Notes: generated by a model from the letters alone, not told the origin. Positions 1 through 9,294 are shown, counted from the stretch's first letter. The stretch: 64,000 nt of DNA from an uncultured Prevotellaceae bacterium (GCA_947169265.1 CAMVPC010000007.1:1-64000), one strand, 5' to 3'. Translations and numbers: made by a program.

Positions 1-64
1 CAATTACAAATTAACACTTTTCTTTCTTGAAAAAAGTGACGAAGTCAGGAAAAAAATTATAATC

Positions 65-150
65 AAAATTACACAATTCGCGCGGGACTAATTAATTTCA
101 AAATCGAAGATTTGATTAATTCTGAAATAAATTTTGATTAATTTCCGCGC
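65..150. repeat. AT-rich direct repeat, left copy
   Basis: This AT-rich block aligns without gaps to positions 2999-3084 on the other side of the restriction-modification gene. A core of 25 bases (90-114 and 3024-3048) is identical; the flanks differ at scattered positions. A GCGCGAAGCGC-type hairpin follows the left copy (about 145-159) and recurs near 3133-3147. The arrangement suggests a duplicated junction around the enclosed gene, but these could also be copies of a dispersed intergenic repeat. Confidence 0.7.
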
Positions 151-166
151 GAAGCGCGCTTAAAAA

Positions 167-202
167 AATTCGCGCAATTCGCCAAATTAGCACAATTCGC
201 AT
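167..202. repeat. Nonamer tandem repeat (AATTCGCNN type), 4 units
   Basis: Four consecutive 9-base units read AATTCGCGC, AATTCGCCA, AATTAGCAC and AATTCGCAT. The tract lies just beyond the stop codon of the restriction-modification gene. Similar nonamer tracts occur at 20735-20779 and 60879-60905. No function is known to me. Apart from this tract and the repeat at 65-150, I see nothing in positions 1-222. Confidence 0.7.
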
Positions 203-222
203 TGAAAATCCGCTATCTGCAA

Positions 223-2976
223 TCAGCAGCCAGCAACCTCGCGGTACAGTTCAAAGAGCCGCGACACGCACTCGCTCTCCGTCATGCTCACGGGGAAGCC
301 ATACGCCGCCATCACCGCGCGGTCGTTCGCCTGGTGAGCTTTGCGCAGCTCCGCAGGCATGGTCAGCTCGTCGTACAGGTCAGCCAGACTCGAGTCCGGG
401 TACAGCGCCCGAGCGTCGAGAATCCCCTGTGCCGTCGCAGCAATACGTTCCCGCTGCTCCTCACTCACCTCCGGCCACGGGAAATTATTGTAAACCACAT
501 CCTTGCTATAACGATAGTCACTCTTGAGCCTTCCGCAAACAGCCCTCATCCACGCCATGTGAACATTGCTCTCCAGTACCCCAAAATGATACAGCGACGC
601 ATCAGGAATAATAAACACTAAATCTGATGCTAAATTAGAACTATCGTGAAATCCCATAGGAATATATCTACGTCGCTCAGAAGATACTTTTGGTACTATT
701 ATATGTCCTCCTTTAGGCATATTTTCCACATGAAAGCGCGTGGGGCGGTCAGCGAGTTTCACAGTTCCGGCACTTTTGCTTGCGAGTCTAAAATTCCTCA
801 CATTTTCCACACGTTTCAAGCAATGGGGCATTGAGCGTAACTCGGCAGGCGTGCAATCGCCAAGCCATAAGCAATAACGAGGTTTTTGGTGAATAAACTC
901 TTGTGCTCCATACCACGGCCTGAAATATTGCTGCGATTTAGGCTCCTGCTTGATAAATTCCTCCATCTCCTCCTTGGTAAAGAGGTAGTTGCCATTGTCA
1001 ATAGGCTTGTTGCCAATACCTATATCCGGTACATTGAAAATGGGCTTATTACGGCTCTCAATAAAGACAATGGGCGCATCAATCAAATAAGGGTTAATGC
1101 TCTTGACTTCAATCGTTTTTCCATTGTCAAAAATGAAGCATTTCTCGGTTTTCAGGTAACTGAACCCGATGATGACGCAATGCACATGGGCTTTTTCACT
1201 TGCCTCACTGTCCCAGCGGAAGGTGCGGTAAGCAAAATTGAAGTTGATACCATCGTCGAAAAGCGGTTCCCACAGGTTCGCCACCTGCTCGCCTTGCGAG
1301 ATGCTGTTGGTGGAAACAAGTGCCGCCTTGATGTGGGTTCCTTTCATCAATTCAGCCGCTTTCTTATACCAGCCGCAGACATAGTCGAGATTTCCCACAT
1401 TTTGCCATTTCTTTCCGAAGATACTAAGGATGTCGTCTTTTTGACCACCGCTCATGATTCTCGCTCCTATAAACGGTGGGTTGCCGATGATGTAGTTGAG
1501 GCGGTCGCGGGGGACGACGGTTTCCCAGGGGATGCGCAGGGCGTTGCCCTCGTGTATGTTGGCGTAGGTCTTCAGTGGTAGGAAGTCGATGTCGTGCTTG
1601 ATGATGCGCTCGGTCTCGGCAAGCATCTGCGACTCACTGATCCATAGCGCCGTGGTCGCCACCGTCACGGCAAAGTCGTTAATCTCGATGCCGTAGAACT
1701 GGTTGATATTTACCTTGATAGGGTTCGCTTCCTCGAAGCCGAGGAGCGTCTGCCCGTGCGTCATGGCCTCCACCACTTCGTTCTCGAGCCTACGCAGCGA
1801 CAGGTAAGTCTCGGTAAGGAAGTTACCCGAGCCACAAGCCGGGTCAAAGAACGTGAGGCCCGCCAGCTTGTCCTGGAACGCCGCGAGGCGACGCTGGCGC
1901 GTGCGCTCCACCTTCTCTTCCTTAATCTCGGCAAACTCCCGCTTGAGTTCGTCGAGAAAAAGCGGGTCGATGACCTTGTGGATGTTTTCGATGCTCGTGT
2001 AGTGCATGCCGCCGCTGCGACGTGTCTCGGGATTCAGCGTGCTCTCGAACACCGACCCGAAGATGGTGGGAGAAATCTCGCTCCAGTCGAAGTCGAGCGA
2101 CGCGCGTTGCAACAGTAGCTCGCACAGCGCAGGGGTGAACTGGGGAATATCGACGGCCTCGGCAAAGAGGCCCCCGTTGGTGTAGGGGAACGCCTTGAGG
2201 TCGTCGCGCAGGAAGCGGCTGCGCTGCTCTACCGGCGTGTTGAGCACCTCGAAGAGCTGCAGCAGCGCGGTACGCATCATCACGGCGTCGTGCTTCACCA
2301 GGTAGTCGTGGAACTGGTCGCGCGAGAAAATGCCCGCATCCTCGGCATAGAGGCAGAACACGAGGCGCACGCACAAGACGTTGAGTTGCCGCAACGTCTC
2401 GGGGTCGTTGTCGCCATACTGCGCCAGCAGCGCGTCGTAGATTTCGCCGATAATTTCGCCGGCCTGCATCGACACCTCCATCTCGCGCGACAGGTGCTCG
2501 CTGCGCACGTTCACCAGGAACTGCAACCGGTAATACTCTTTCTCCAGGTTCTCGAGCAAGATTTGCTCCGGCTCGCTATTCGGCTGCTCCATGTCATAGA
2601 CGAGAAACTCCTTGAAGTTGCTCACCACCACCCATCGGGGGTGGCGGCTCAGCGGCAGGCCCAGCACATAGCGCTTGGCTTGCTGGAACGGTGTCAGCAA
2701 GCTGCCGTCGCTCTGCCTAATCGGCTTGCGCAAGTCCTTACCCTGGCTCTTTTGCTCGATAAGCACCTTCGTGGCAGGGATATATCCATCGATAAACGAC
2801 GTGCTGTCGAGCATCACCTGGTCCTCAAATTCGATGAAATCGGCCACGTTCTCCACGCCATAGACTTGGCTCAAGAGCTGAATCCAAAACATTTGGCTCT
2901 CGCCCTTCTCGTAGCCACGTCCAGCCCAGCTTGCGGCAAACTCCCGCGCAGCCTTGCGTTGTTGCTTCTCTGTCAT
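223..2976 (-). CDS. MmeI-like type II restriction enzyme/DNA methyltransferase (single polypeptide)
   Basis: This protein is predicted to both cut and adenine-methylate DNA, like the type IIL MmeI family, where one chain carries nuclease, methyltransferase and target recognition. Numbered from the upstream in-frame codon at 3000, the N-terminal part has the PD-(D/E)XK pattern D71...IEQK (82-84). The N6-adenine methyltransferase motifs are DPACGSGNF at 386-394 and NPPF at 507-510. The C-terminal third is the likely specificity region. The start is set at the ATG at 2976 (MTEKQQRKAAREF) because the family begins near this point and because a -7-like box at 2998-3005 overlaps the longer reading frame. 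No separate endonuclease, methylase or specificity gene is adjacent, as expected for a self-contained enzyme. Flanking repeats hint at mobility. Confidence 0.9.
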   Translation of the reverse strand: MTEKQQRKAAREFAASWAGRGYEKGESQMFWIQLLSQVYGVENVADFIEFEDQVMLDSTSFIDGYIPATKVLIEQKSQGKDLRKPIRQSDGSLLTPFQQAKRYVLGLPLSRHPRWVVVSNFKEFLVYDMEQPNSEPEQILLENLEKEYYRLQFLVNVRSEHLSREMEVSMQAGEIIGEIYDALLAQYGDNDPETLRQLNVLCVRLVFCLYAEDAGIFSRDQFHDYLVKHDAVMMRTALLQLFEVLNTPVEQRSRFLRDDLKAFPYTNGGLFAEAVDIPQFTPALCELLLQRASLDFDWSEISPTIFGSVFESTLNPETRRSGGMHYTSIENIHKVIDPLFLDELKREFAEIKEEKVERTRQRRLAAFQDKLAGLTFFDPACGSGNFLTETYLSLRRLENEVVEAMTHGQTLLGFEEANPIKVNINQFYGIEINDFAVTVATTALWISESQMLAETERIIKHDIDFLPLKTYANIHEGNALRIPWETVVPRDRLNYIIGNPPFIGARIMSGGQKDDILSIFGKKWQNVGNLDYVCGWYKKAAELMKGTHIKAALVSTNSISQGEQVANLWEPLFDDGINFNFAYRTFRWDSEASEKAHVHCVIIGFSYLKTEKCFIFDNGKTIEVKSINPYLIDAPIVFIESRNKPIFNVPDIGIGNKPIDNGNYLFTKEEMEEFIKQEPKSQQYFRPWYGAQEFIHQKPRYCLWLGDCTPAELRSMPHCLKRVENVRNFRLASKSAGTVKLADRPTRFHVENMPKGGHIIVPKVSSERRRYIPMGFHDSSNLASDLVFIIPDASLYHFGVLESNVHMAWMRAVCGRLKSDYRYSKDVVYNNFPWPEVSEEQRERIAATAQGILDARALYPDSSLADLYDELTMPAELRKAHQANDRAVMAAYGFPVSMTESECVSRLFELYREVAGC

Positions 2977-2997
2977 AACAATTTTCAATAGCTCCCG

Positions 2998-3005
2998 CAA
3001 AATTA
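2998..3005 (-). promoter_or_regulatory. Possible -7 box for the restriction-modification gene
   Basis: On the minus strand the bases read TAATTTTG, matching the Bacteroidota -7 consensus TAnnTTTG, 21 bases upstream of the chosen ATG. No well-spaced -33 element is visible, so the call is tentative. Confidence 0.4.
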
Positions 3006-3084
3006 CAAAATTCGCTGCAATTTAATTAATTTCAAAATCGAAGATTTGGATAATTCTGAATGAAATTTTGAAAAATTTGCTGCG
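2999..3084. repeat. AT-rich direct repeat, right copy
   Basis: Partner of the repeat at 65-150, in the same orientation 2,934 bases away, with an identical 25-base core at 3024-3048. Beyond it, to about 3150, lies GC-rich sequence with several short palindromes whose loop is GAA or TTC, such as GCCCTTCGGGC and CGCGCGAAGCGCG. Confidence 0.7.
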
Positions 3085-3150
3085 CTGCGCTTGCCCTTCG
3101 GGCTCCCATTCGGTCGCGAGCACTTCGTGGTTCCGCGCGAAGCGCGTCCA

Positions 3151-3192
3151 GCCCAAAGCTCGATGCTCAAAGCTCGATGCTCAAAGCTCAAT
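3151..3192. repeat. Heptad tandem repeat (GCTCAAN type), 6 units
   Basis: Six consecutive 7-base units read GCCCAAA, GCTCGAT, GCTCAAA, GCTCGAT, GCTCAAA, GCTCAAT. The last unit overlaps the stop codon of the secreted-protein gene on the minus strand. The same heptad family occurs at 56577-56604, 59287-59321 and, as its reverse complement, at 60339-60436. Confidence 0.85.
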
Positions 3193-3784
3193 GGCTAAAC
3201 CGCCGGCCGTTCCATTTAAGTGTTTCGGTGCCGGTTATCCGTCCTTCGTTCCAGTTGGTGACGGTGATGTGCTTGCCGGCACGCGGGAGCGCGTAGGTGC
3301 TGGAGTAGTCCACGTCGAAGCCCGGAGGCGCACAGTAGGTCATTATCTTGGTGGCGTTATCATAGCGGAAGAAAGTAAGGCCGCTGGTTTCAGTGCAGAG
3401 GGGCACGCCATCGGCAAGCGAGGCCAGGTTGTTGAAAGCGAATAGCTTATGCTTGCCATCGGCCTCATTCCAGTAGCACATCTCCATCCTAATCTCCGTG
3501 TTCTCGTACTTGAACTCATACAGGATATAGCCGTTTTTCTCGTCGACGACGAAATACTCGTTCTCCTCCTGCGGGAGTCCCTTGCGGTGGCGCGTCATCG
3601 CCTCCTTGATAGCGTTCGACGGCTTATCGCCGCACTCCTCGATATTATCGACGGCAACGACAAACGCCCAAGCGAAGTCGCTGATGGTGGGCTTCGCGCC
3701 CCGATAGTTCACCTTGATGACGTCCTGCGCGGCAAGGGCCAGTGTGCAGCACGCCACGATCATAGCTAAAGTAAGTCGTTTCAT
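3188..3784 (-). CDS. Small secreted protein of unknown function
   Basis: I do not recognise this 198-residue protein. It starts with a clear signal peptide (MKRLTLAMIVACCTLALAAQ), so it should be exported. The mature part is mixed alpha/beta in appearance with four cysteines and no motif I can name. It is transcribed from the same strand as the MATE gene upstream, with a 46-base gap and no promoter box in the gap, so co-transcription is plausible. The stop codon falls inside a heptad repeat tract, so the C-terminus may vary between strains. Confidence 0.7.
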   Translation of the reverse strand: MKRLTLAMIVACCTLALAAQDVIKVNYRGAKPTISDFAWAFVVAVDNIEECGDKPSNAIKEAMTRHRKGLPQEENEYFVVDEKNGYILYEFKYENTEIRMEMCYWNEADGKHKLFAFNNLASLADGVPLCTETSGLTFFRYDNATKIMTYCAPPGFDVDYSSTYALPRAGKHITVTNWNEGRITGTETLKWNGRRFSH

Positions 3785-3830
3785 ATTCTCAAATATTTTG
3801 TAAATTAAGGGTTAGCGTAAACTGTCGCCG

Positions 3831-5216
3831 TCAGGCTCGTAAGCCCTCGTTGGCGGCGAGGCGGCTGATGTCGCGGAACTTGACGAGGACCAGGACCACG
3901 GCGATGAGGAAGGCGGCAAGGTCGCTCACGGGGAACGCGAACCACACACCGTCAAGTCCCATGAACGACGGCAAGATGAGCAGTAGCGGGAACATGAACA
4001 GCACTTGCCGCGACAGGCTCATGAATATCGACTTGCCCGCGTCGCCCAGCGCCTGGAAGAAGTTGGTCGACACAACCTGGAAACCGGCACCCCAAAATAC
4101 CCAGGTGATGATGCGTAGCGCGTGCTCGCTCGCCGCGATTTGACCCGGGTGCGTGGTGAACATGCGGGCAATCAGGCCGGGTGTCGCTTGCCCAAACACG
4201 GTGCCCAGCGTGCACACCGCCGTCGCCACGGCCACGCATAGCCAGTAGGTGCGCTTGAGGCGGTCAAACTTGCGGGCCCCGTAGTTATACCCCACGATGG
4301 GTTGCATGCCCAGGCACAAGCCCAGCACAAAGGTAATCAGCAGTTGGATGAAGGTCACCGAGATGCCCATCGTCGCCACGTTGGCGCCGCCGTAGCCCTG
4401 CAACGTGTTGTTGATGACCGCGTTCACCAGGCATCCCGCCGTGTTGACGATACACGGCGCCGCACCGATGGCGATGACCGGAAGCAACACGCCGGCACTC
4501 AGCTGGAAGGTGCCGCGCTTGAAGTGAATCGTGCTTGTGGGCTGCACAAAGTGCCATAGCACGAAAAGCATCGACACTCCCATGGCGATATCGGTGGCGA
4601 TGGCCGCGCCCTTGATGCCCCATTTGAGCCCGAAGATGAAGATGGGCGCGAGAATGACGTTGAGGCCCGCGCCGATAAACATCGACACCATGGCGCGCAC
4701 CGGGTAGCCCGTGGCGCGCATCACGTTGTTATAAGAGAAGGTGATGTTGTTGAACATGAGCCCCGGCAAGATATACATCATGAACTCGTAGGCGTAGGGC
4801 AGCGACGAGTCGCTGGCGCCGAACAAGCGCAACAACGGCTCCATGAAAAGCCCGAACATCGCGATATAGAAGGTGCCGAAGATGAGCGTCATCACGAAAC
4901 TGTTGCCCAAGATGCGCTCGGCAAGACGCTTGTTACCCATGCCCAACACGATCGAGATGCGCGCGCTGGCGCCGGCCCCGATGAGCACGCCGAAGGCCAC
5001 GCTGATGTTCATCACCGGGAAAGTGATGGTGAGACCCTCGATGGCGTCGGGTCCCACGCCGTGCCCGATGTAGATGCGGTCGATCACGTTATAGAGCGAC
5101 ATGACCATCATGCCCACGATGGCCGGCAGGCTGTATTTCCACAGCAAGCGTCCCACCGGAGCGTTAGCCAGTTCGCTGAATCGGTCGTTTTCTTTCTCCA
5201 TCACGCGCGTCGTCAT
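3831..5216 (-). CDS. MATE family efflux transporter
   Basis: Predicted inner-membrane antiporter exporting small cationic compounds using a sodium or proton gradient. The 461-residue chain has the expected twelve hydrophobic segments in two homologous halves, opening with the MATE-like start PVGRLLWKYSLPAIVGMMV and VIDRIYIGHGVG. The ATG at 5216 is preferred over one six codons upstream because a promoter (-7 at 5232-5239, -33 at 5260-5263) overlaps the longer form closely. The substrate cannot be read from the sequence. A second, divergent MATE gene is at 41659. Confidence 0.9.
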   Translation of the reverse strand: MTTRVMEKENDRFSELANAPVGRLLWKYSLPAIVGMMVMSLYNVIDRIYIGHGVGPDAIEGLTITFPVMNISVAFGVLIGAGASARISIVLGMGNKRLAERILGNSFVMTLIFGTFYIAMFGLFMEPLLRLFGASDSSLPYAYEFMMYILPGLMFNNITFSYNNVMRATGYPVRAMVSMFIGAGLNVILAPIFIFGLKWGIKGAAIATDIAMGVSMLFVLWHFVQPTSTIHFKRGTFQLSAGVLLPVIAIGAAPCIVNTAGCLVNAVINNTLQGYGGANVATMGISVTFIQLLITFVLGLCLGMQPIVGYNYGARKFDRLKRTYWLCVAVATAVCTLGTVFGQATPGLIARMFTTHPGQIAASEHALRIITWVFWGAGFQVVSTNFFQALGDAGKSIFMSLSRQVLFMFPLLLILPSFMGLDGVWFAFPVSDLAAFLIAVVLVLVKFRDISRLAANEGLRA

Positions 5217-5231
5217 AGTTTTTTCGAGCCG

Positions 5232-5263
5232 CAAAGGTACAACATTTCGCGCTCTCTACCAAA
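5232..5263 (-). promoter_or_regulatory. Bacteroidota promoter for the MATE gene
   Basis: On the minus strand, TTTG at 5260-5263 is followed after 20 bases by TACCTTTG at 5232-5239, an exact match to TTTG-N20-TAnnTTTG, sixteen bases ahead of the ATG. Confidence 0.75.
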
Positions 5264-5326
5264 AGTTGTGCCCTGGCCTACCATAAAAAAGATTATTCAA
5301 TATTCCGCCGACAAATAAATTATCAT

Positions 5327-5334
5327 TATCTTTG
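5327..5334 (+). promoter_or_regulatory. -7 box of the PAP2-patatin operon
   Basis: TATCTTTG matches the Bacteroidota -7 consensus 27 bases upstream of the chosen ATG. The -33 element is weak. The box overlaps the alternative start at 5332, which argues for the later ATG. Confidence 0.6.
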
Positions 5335-5361
5335 CACTTTGAAACAATAATTAACAATGAT

Positions 5362-7137
5362 ATGATGAAAATAAGGTGTATATTCTTACTCGCCCTCGTG
5401 GCCGCAGCGATGACAATGGCTGCCGTCGCGCAGGAAACGGCCGATAGCGTGCGGGCGGCCGCCCCCAACGTCGTGACCGGGCAAACAGAACAGGCCGGTC
5501 AAGCCACTCCGCTGTCGCGCGACACGCTGCCGGCAGCGGTCACCGTCGTGCCCGACACCACCGCGGGCAAGCCGCTCATCACCCACTACGAGCCGCATCG
5601 CGGTGCCGACTTCAGGATGTTCAAGAGCGTGACGAATCCCAATACGCACCCCTACTCGTTTCTCGACGACCAGACGTGGGTGGGTATTCCGCTGTTCCTC
5701 TCGGGCCTCGCTGTCAAGAGCGAGAAAACGGCTTTCCGCCAGAATTACAAAAACCCCAACACGAGAATCAGGCTCATCAAGTATAACTTCCACAACGAAA
5801 TCGACAACTACACGCAATATGTGCCGCTGGCTCTCACGCTCGGTCTCCACATGGGCGGCGTGGAAGGACGCAGCGACTGGCCGCGATTCTGGGCCTCGTC
5901 GGCCATGTCGGCCGCCATCATGGCTGGCTTGGTGAACGGCATCAAGTACACCGCCAGCGAGATGCGCCCCGACGGCTCCACACGCAACTCGTGGCCCAGC
6001 GGACACACCGCCACGGCTTTCATGGCGGCCACCATTCTCCACAAGGAATACGGATTGACACGCTCGCCATGGTATTCGGTGGGCGCCTACACGCTCGCCA
6101 CCGCCACCGGCGTGATGCGCGTGCTCAACAACCGCCACTGGATTAGCGACGTGCTCTCGGGCGCCGGTATCGGCATCCTCAGCGTGGAGCTTGGTTACGG
6201 CATTTGCGACCTGTTGTTCAAGAACCGCGGACTGTTGCGCAACGATTTGAGCTATCACCCCGACTTGCGCGCCAACCCTTCGTTCTTCTCCATCTCGATG
6301 GGTGTGGGGCTGGGCAATAAGAACCTGGTCCTGCCGGCTTTCGATTTCCACATTCCGGCCGAGTACCTCGACGGCGAGGAAATCGACGCTGAAGACCTCG
6401 AGCCTTTGCACCTCAAGTTCCGCACGGCGACGGCCGTCGGTGCCGAGGGCGCTTATTTCTTCAATTCCTATATAGGCATCGGCGGACGACTGCGCGTCAA
6501 GGCCACGCCCATCAACGGCTGGAGCCAGTTCGCGCTCAGCGAGCAAGCCTACATGCAGGACTTCTTCAAGGACCCGTTGCTGGAAAACTCGGTGCATAAC
6601 ATCAAGGTGACCATCGAGAGCGACCACATCACCGAGTTTGCCGCCGACGCCGGCGTCTACCTGAACCTGCCGCTGTCGTCGCGTTTCGCCCTGGGCACCA
6701 AAGCCCTTGTGGGACGCAGCCTGATGGCCGACATCGACATCACCGCCAACTATAGCGGCGAGCAACTGGCGCTCAACTACGACGCGCTGCTCAACGACGA
6801 CGATGAGAATATGTTCGTCCGCACCGGCAAGATGGTTGACTATTCCTGGGACTATATCGATGTCAATGCCTCGAACTCGATGAAATTCGGCACCGGCGTC
6901 TCGCTCACTTACGCCCACAAGAACTCGTTCTCGTGGCGGCTGTTTTGCGACTACGACTACGCGCGAAAGACGTTCAAGGCCGTCTATCATCCGTTGGGGC
7001 TCCTGGAGGGACTCGCGCCCGACTTGGTCGAGTTCGTCTCAATGGGCGGCTGGGACATGACCAAGCCGGCCGAGTCGAGGGTGCGCAAGTCGCTCCACCA
7101 GTGGGTGCTGGGCGCCGCCCTGTGCATCTCGTTTTAA
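5362..7137 (+). CDS. PAP2 phosphatase with C-terminal outer-membrane barrel-like domain
   Basis: Predicted phosphatidic acid phosphatase type 2, removing phosphate from lipid substrates at the envelope. Of two adjacent ATG codons (5362, 5365) the first is used. A signal peptide is followed by a PAP2 domain at about residues 100-275 with all three motifs: K195-x6-RP, PSGH at 212-215, and R253-x5-H259-x3-D263. The remaining 300 residues are rich in alternating hydrophobic/polar strands and end in aromatic-containing ALCISF, as in outer-membrane barrels. The patatin gene starts 31 bases downstream, so the pair probably forms an operon acting on envelope lipids. Whether the substrate is lipid A, undecaprenyl pyrophosphate or phosphatidate is not visible. 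Confidence 0.85.
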   Translation: MMKIRCIFLLALVAAAMTMAAVAQETADSVRAAAPNVVTGQTEQAGQATPLSRDTLPAAVTVVPDTTAGKPLITHYEPHRGADFRMFKSVTNPNTHPYSFLDDQTWVGIPLFLSGLAVKSEKTAFRQNYKNPNTRIRLIKYNFHNEIDNYTQYVPLALTLGLHMGGVEGRSDWPRFWASSAMSAAIMAGLVNGIKYTASEMRPDGSTRNSWPSGHTATAFMAATILHKEYGLTRSPWYSVGAYTLATATGVMRVLNNRHWISDVLSGAGIGILSVELGYGICDLLFKNRGLLRNDLSYHPDLRANPSFFSISMGVGLGNKNLVLPAFDFHIPAEYLDGEEIDAEDLEPLHLKFRTATAVGAEGAYFFNSYIGIGGRLRVKATPINGWSQFALSEQAYMQDFFKDPLLENSVHNIKVTIESDHITEFAADAGVYLNLPLSSRFALGTKALVGRSLMADIDITANYSGEQLALNYDALLNDDDENMFVRTGKMVDYSWDYIDVNASNSMKFGTGVSLTYAHKNSFSWRLFCDYDYARKTFKAVYHPLGLLEGLAPDLVEFVSMGGWDMTKPAESRVRKSLHQWVLGAALCISF

Positions 7138-7168
7138 CGCTGTTAATCTTTCCCCTTAACCGCAATCT

Positions 7169-9229
7169 ATGAAAAAAATAAGAACTGTCCTCGCGATATC
7201 GCTTGTCGCGCTCCTCACCTTGCCGGTCGCGGCGATGAACGTGCCGACCGACACCGTGCCGGCGCGCAAAAAAGTGGCCGTAGTGCTAAGCGGCGGCGGC
7301 GCCTTCGGGGCCATCCACGTGGGAGCCCTCAAGGTGCTCGAGGAGGCCGGCATGCCCATCGATATGGTGGTGGGTACCAGCATGGGCAGCATCGTGGGCG
7401 CCCTCTACAGCGTGGGCTACAGCAGCGACGACATCGCCACCATGTTCCGCAACATGGACTGGACCGAGCTGTTCCTCGACCGTCGCAACGAGCGGCACCT
7501 CACCCTCGACGAGCGCGACGCGCAAAACAGCTTCATCTATAAGCGCGACTTCTACGTGCGCGGCGGCATCGACCCCCAGCCGGGCGGCGTGATTCGCGGC
7601 GACAACGTCGTGGAAACGTTTGAATACTACCTGCAGGGATACACCGACAGTATCAACTTCCTGCACGACATGCCGCGACAGTTCGCCTGCCTGGCCACCG
7701 ACCTGGTGAACGACGAGGCCGTCGTGCTCACCGAGGGCTACTTGGTGAAAAGCATACGCTCGAGCATGTCGATTCCCGGCGTGTTCACGCCGATGCGTTT
7801 CGGTGACATGATTCTCGTCGACGGCGGCGCGAAAAATAATTTTGCCGCCGATGTGGCGCGACAGCTCGGCGCCGACATCGTGATTGGCGTGAGGTTTGAC
7901 CTCGGGCTTGATGACAACAAGCAGTACCGCTCGCTCATGGACGTGATGGAACGCTCGGCCGGCAGCGACGTGAGCCGGCGCACCCGCGAGAACGAGAAAT
8001 ATTGCGACCTGCTCGTCAAGGTGCCCGTGAGGGGATACACCAGCGGCAGCTTCAGGCAAAGCGCCCTCGACACGCTCATGAGCCGCGGCGAGCGAGCCAT
8101 GCGCGAGAAAATGGACTCGGTGCGCCTGCTCAAGGCGATGGCGGGTGCCAGCCTCGACCATGACTACTCCCTGCACTTGCGCGACCTCGACAGCCTGAAG
8201 CCCCTCGAGGAAGACGAGCAGGGACTCATCGACAACCACGAGCCCAGCACCATCGAGGCCTCGCTCGGCGCCCGTTTCGACACCGAGGACCTGGCCGTGC
8301 TGCTGCTCAACGCCCGCTATTTCATGGGTGGAAAACCCGGCAAGGAATTCAACTTGACGGCACGATTGGGCCTGCGCTCGATGCTGCGACTGGCTTTCGA
8401 CCTCGAGCCCGCCAAGTACCGGAAAATGGGCCTCAGCTACGAGTTCTGGTACAAATATTGCGACCTGTTCACCCGCGGCAAGCGCAGCGACAACCTGTCG
8501 CTCATCTACCAGCGCGCCAATGTCAAGCTCTTCTCGCTCGAGGCCCTCAACTTCGACCTCGAGCTGGGACTCGGCTGGGAACACTACCACCAGTTCAAGG
8601 GCTTGAAAAACGAGTACAGCGTGCTCGAATTGCCCGCTAACGAGCACTACTTCAACTACCACGCGCGGTTGCGCTACAACAACGAGGACAACCGCTATTT
8701 CACGCGGCGTGGCATGCGCGCCGAGGCACGCTATGCCTACTATACCGACAACTTCGCGCACTGGAAAGGCCACTCCGGCTTCAGCGCTGTGGCCGCGCTG
8801 TGGCAAATAAGCGTGCCCTTTGGCGCCACCACCACCCTGCGCTGCGGCGTCCAGGGCCGTCTGCTCTTTGGCGACGACATTCCGGTGATGAAACGCAACA
8901 TGGCGGGCGGTCTGCGATTCGGCAAGTTCTTCCCGCAGCAACAGCCCCTCACGGGCATGGGAAACGCCGAATTTTTCGATACGAAATTCGTGAGCGCCTC
9001 GTTGCGGCTGCAACAGCGCTTCCTGGGGCGTCACTACCTGCAAGCCCACGGCATGGTGGCCGAGCACAACGACAAGCTCGGCGACCTCTTCGACCGCAAG
9101 CCCATGTGGGGCGTGGCGATGTCCTATTTCTACGACAGCGGCTTCTTTGGGCCGCTCGGCGCCACAATCGGCTGGAACAGCTACTCACACCGCGTCAACT
9201 TCCTGCTGAGCCTCGGCTTCGACTTTTAA
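7169..9229 (+). CDS. Patatin-like phospholipase with POTRA/BamA-type barrel (type Vd secretion-like)
   Basis: A serine lipase fused to its own outer-membrane barrel, the layout of PlpD-type (type Vd) autotransporters. After a signal peptide come the oxyanion loop GGGAFG (42-47), the nucleophile elbow GTSMG with Ser71, and the second catalytic residue Asp218 in DGG. From about residue 360 the chain changes to a barrel rich in strands, with the surface-antigen pattern of the Omp85 family up to the final LGFDF, whose terminal Phe is the usual barrel assembly signal. It probably cleaves phospholipid acyl chains at or outside the outer membrane. It follows the PAP2 gene in the same operon. Confidence 0.9.
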   Translation: MKKIRTVLAISLVALLTLPVAAMNVPTDTVPARKKVAVVLSGGGAFGAIHVGALKVLEEAGMPIDMVVGTSMGSIVGALYSVGYSSDDIATMFRNMDWTELFLDRRNERHLTLDERDAQNSFIYKRDFYVRGGIDPQPGGVIRGDNVVETFEYYLQGYTDSINFLHDMPRQFACLATDLVNDEAVVLTEGYLVKSIRSSMSIPGVFTPMRFGDMILVDGGAKNNFAADVARQLGADIVIGVRFDLGLDDNKQYRSLMDVMERSAGSDVSRRTRENEKYCDLLVKVPVRGYTSGSFRQSALDTLMSRGERAMREKMDSVRLLKAMAGASLDHDYSLHLRDLDSLKPLEEDEQGLIDNHEPSTIEASLGARFDTEDLAVLLLNARYFMGGKPGKEFNLTARLGLRSMLRLAFDLEPAKYRKMGLSYEFWYKYCDLFTRGKRSDNLSLIYQRANVKLFSLEALNFDLELGLGWEHYHQFKGLKNEYSVLELPANEHYFNYHARLRYNNEDNRYFTRRGMRAEARYAYYTDNFAHWKGHSGFSAVAALWQISVPFGATTTLRCGVQGRLLFGDDIPVMKRNMAGGLRFGKFFPQQQPLTGMGNAEFFDTKFVSASLRLQQRFLGRHYLQAHGMVAEHNDKLGDLFDRKPMWGVAMSYFYDSGFFGPLGATIGWNSYSHRVNFLLSLGFDF

Positions 9230-9286
9230 ACTGTCCCCGGCGTGCAGTTTTTGCGGGAAAAGTGGCGCGAATTGAGTTTTAATGCG

Positions 9287-9294
9287 TAACTTTG
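9287..9294 (+). promoter_or_regulatory. -7 box upstream of the Ig-like lipoprotein gene
   Basis: TAACTTTG matches TAnnTTTG and lies 19 bases before the ATG at 9314. No correctly spaced -33 box is obvious. Confidence 0.55.

Noticed and set aside
5386..6990. Long open frame (534 codons) antisense to the PAP2 gene
   Set aside because: The PAP2 gene opposite has clear motifs and a promoter. Long antisense frames are expected in GC-rich genes and this one shows no known domain.
7286..9067. Long open frame (593 codons) antisense to the patatin gene
   Set aside because: It is rich in H, V and A without domain structure, as expected for the complement of a GC-rich gene; the patatin gene has its catalytic residues.
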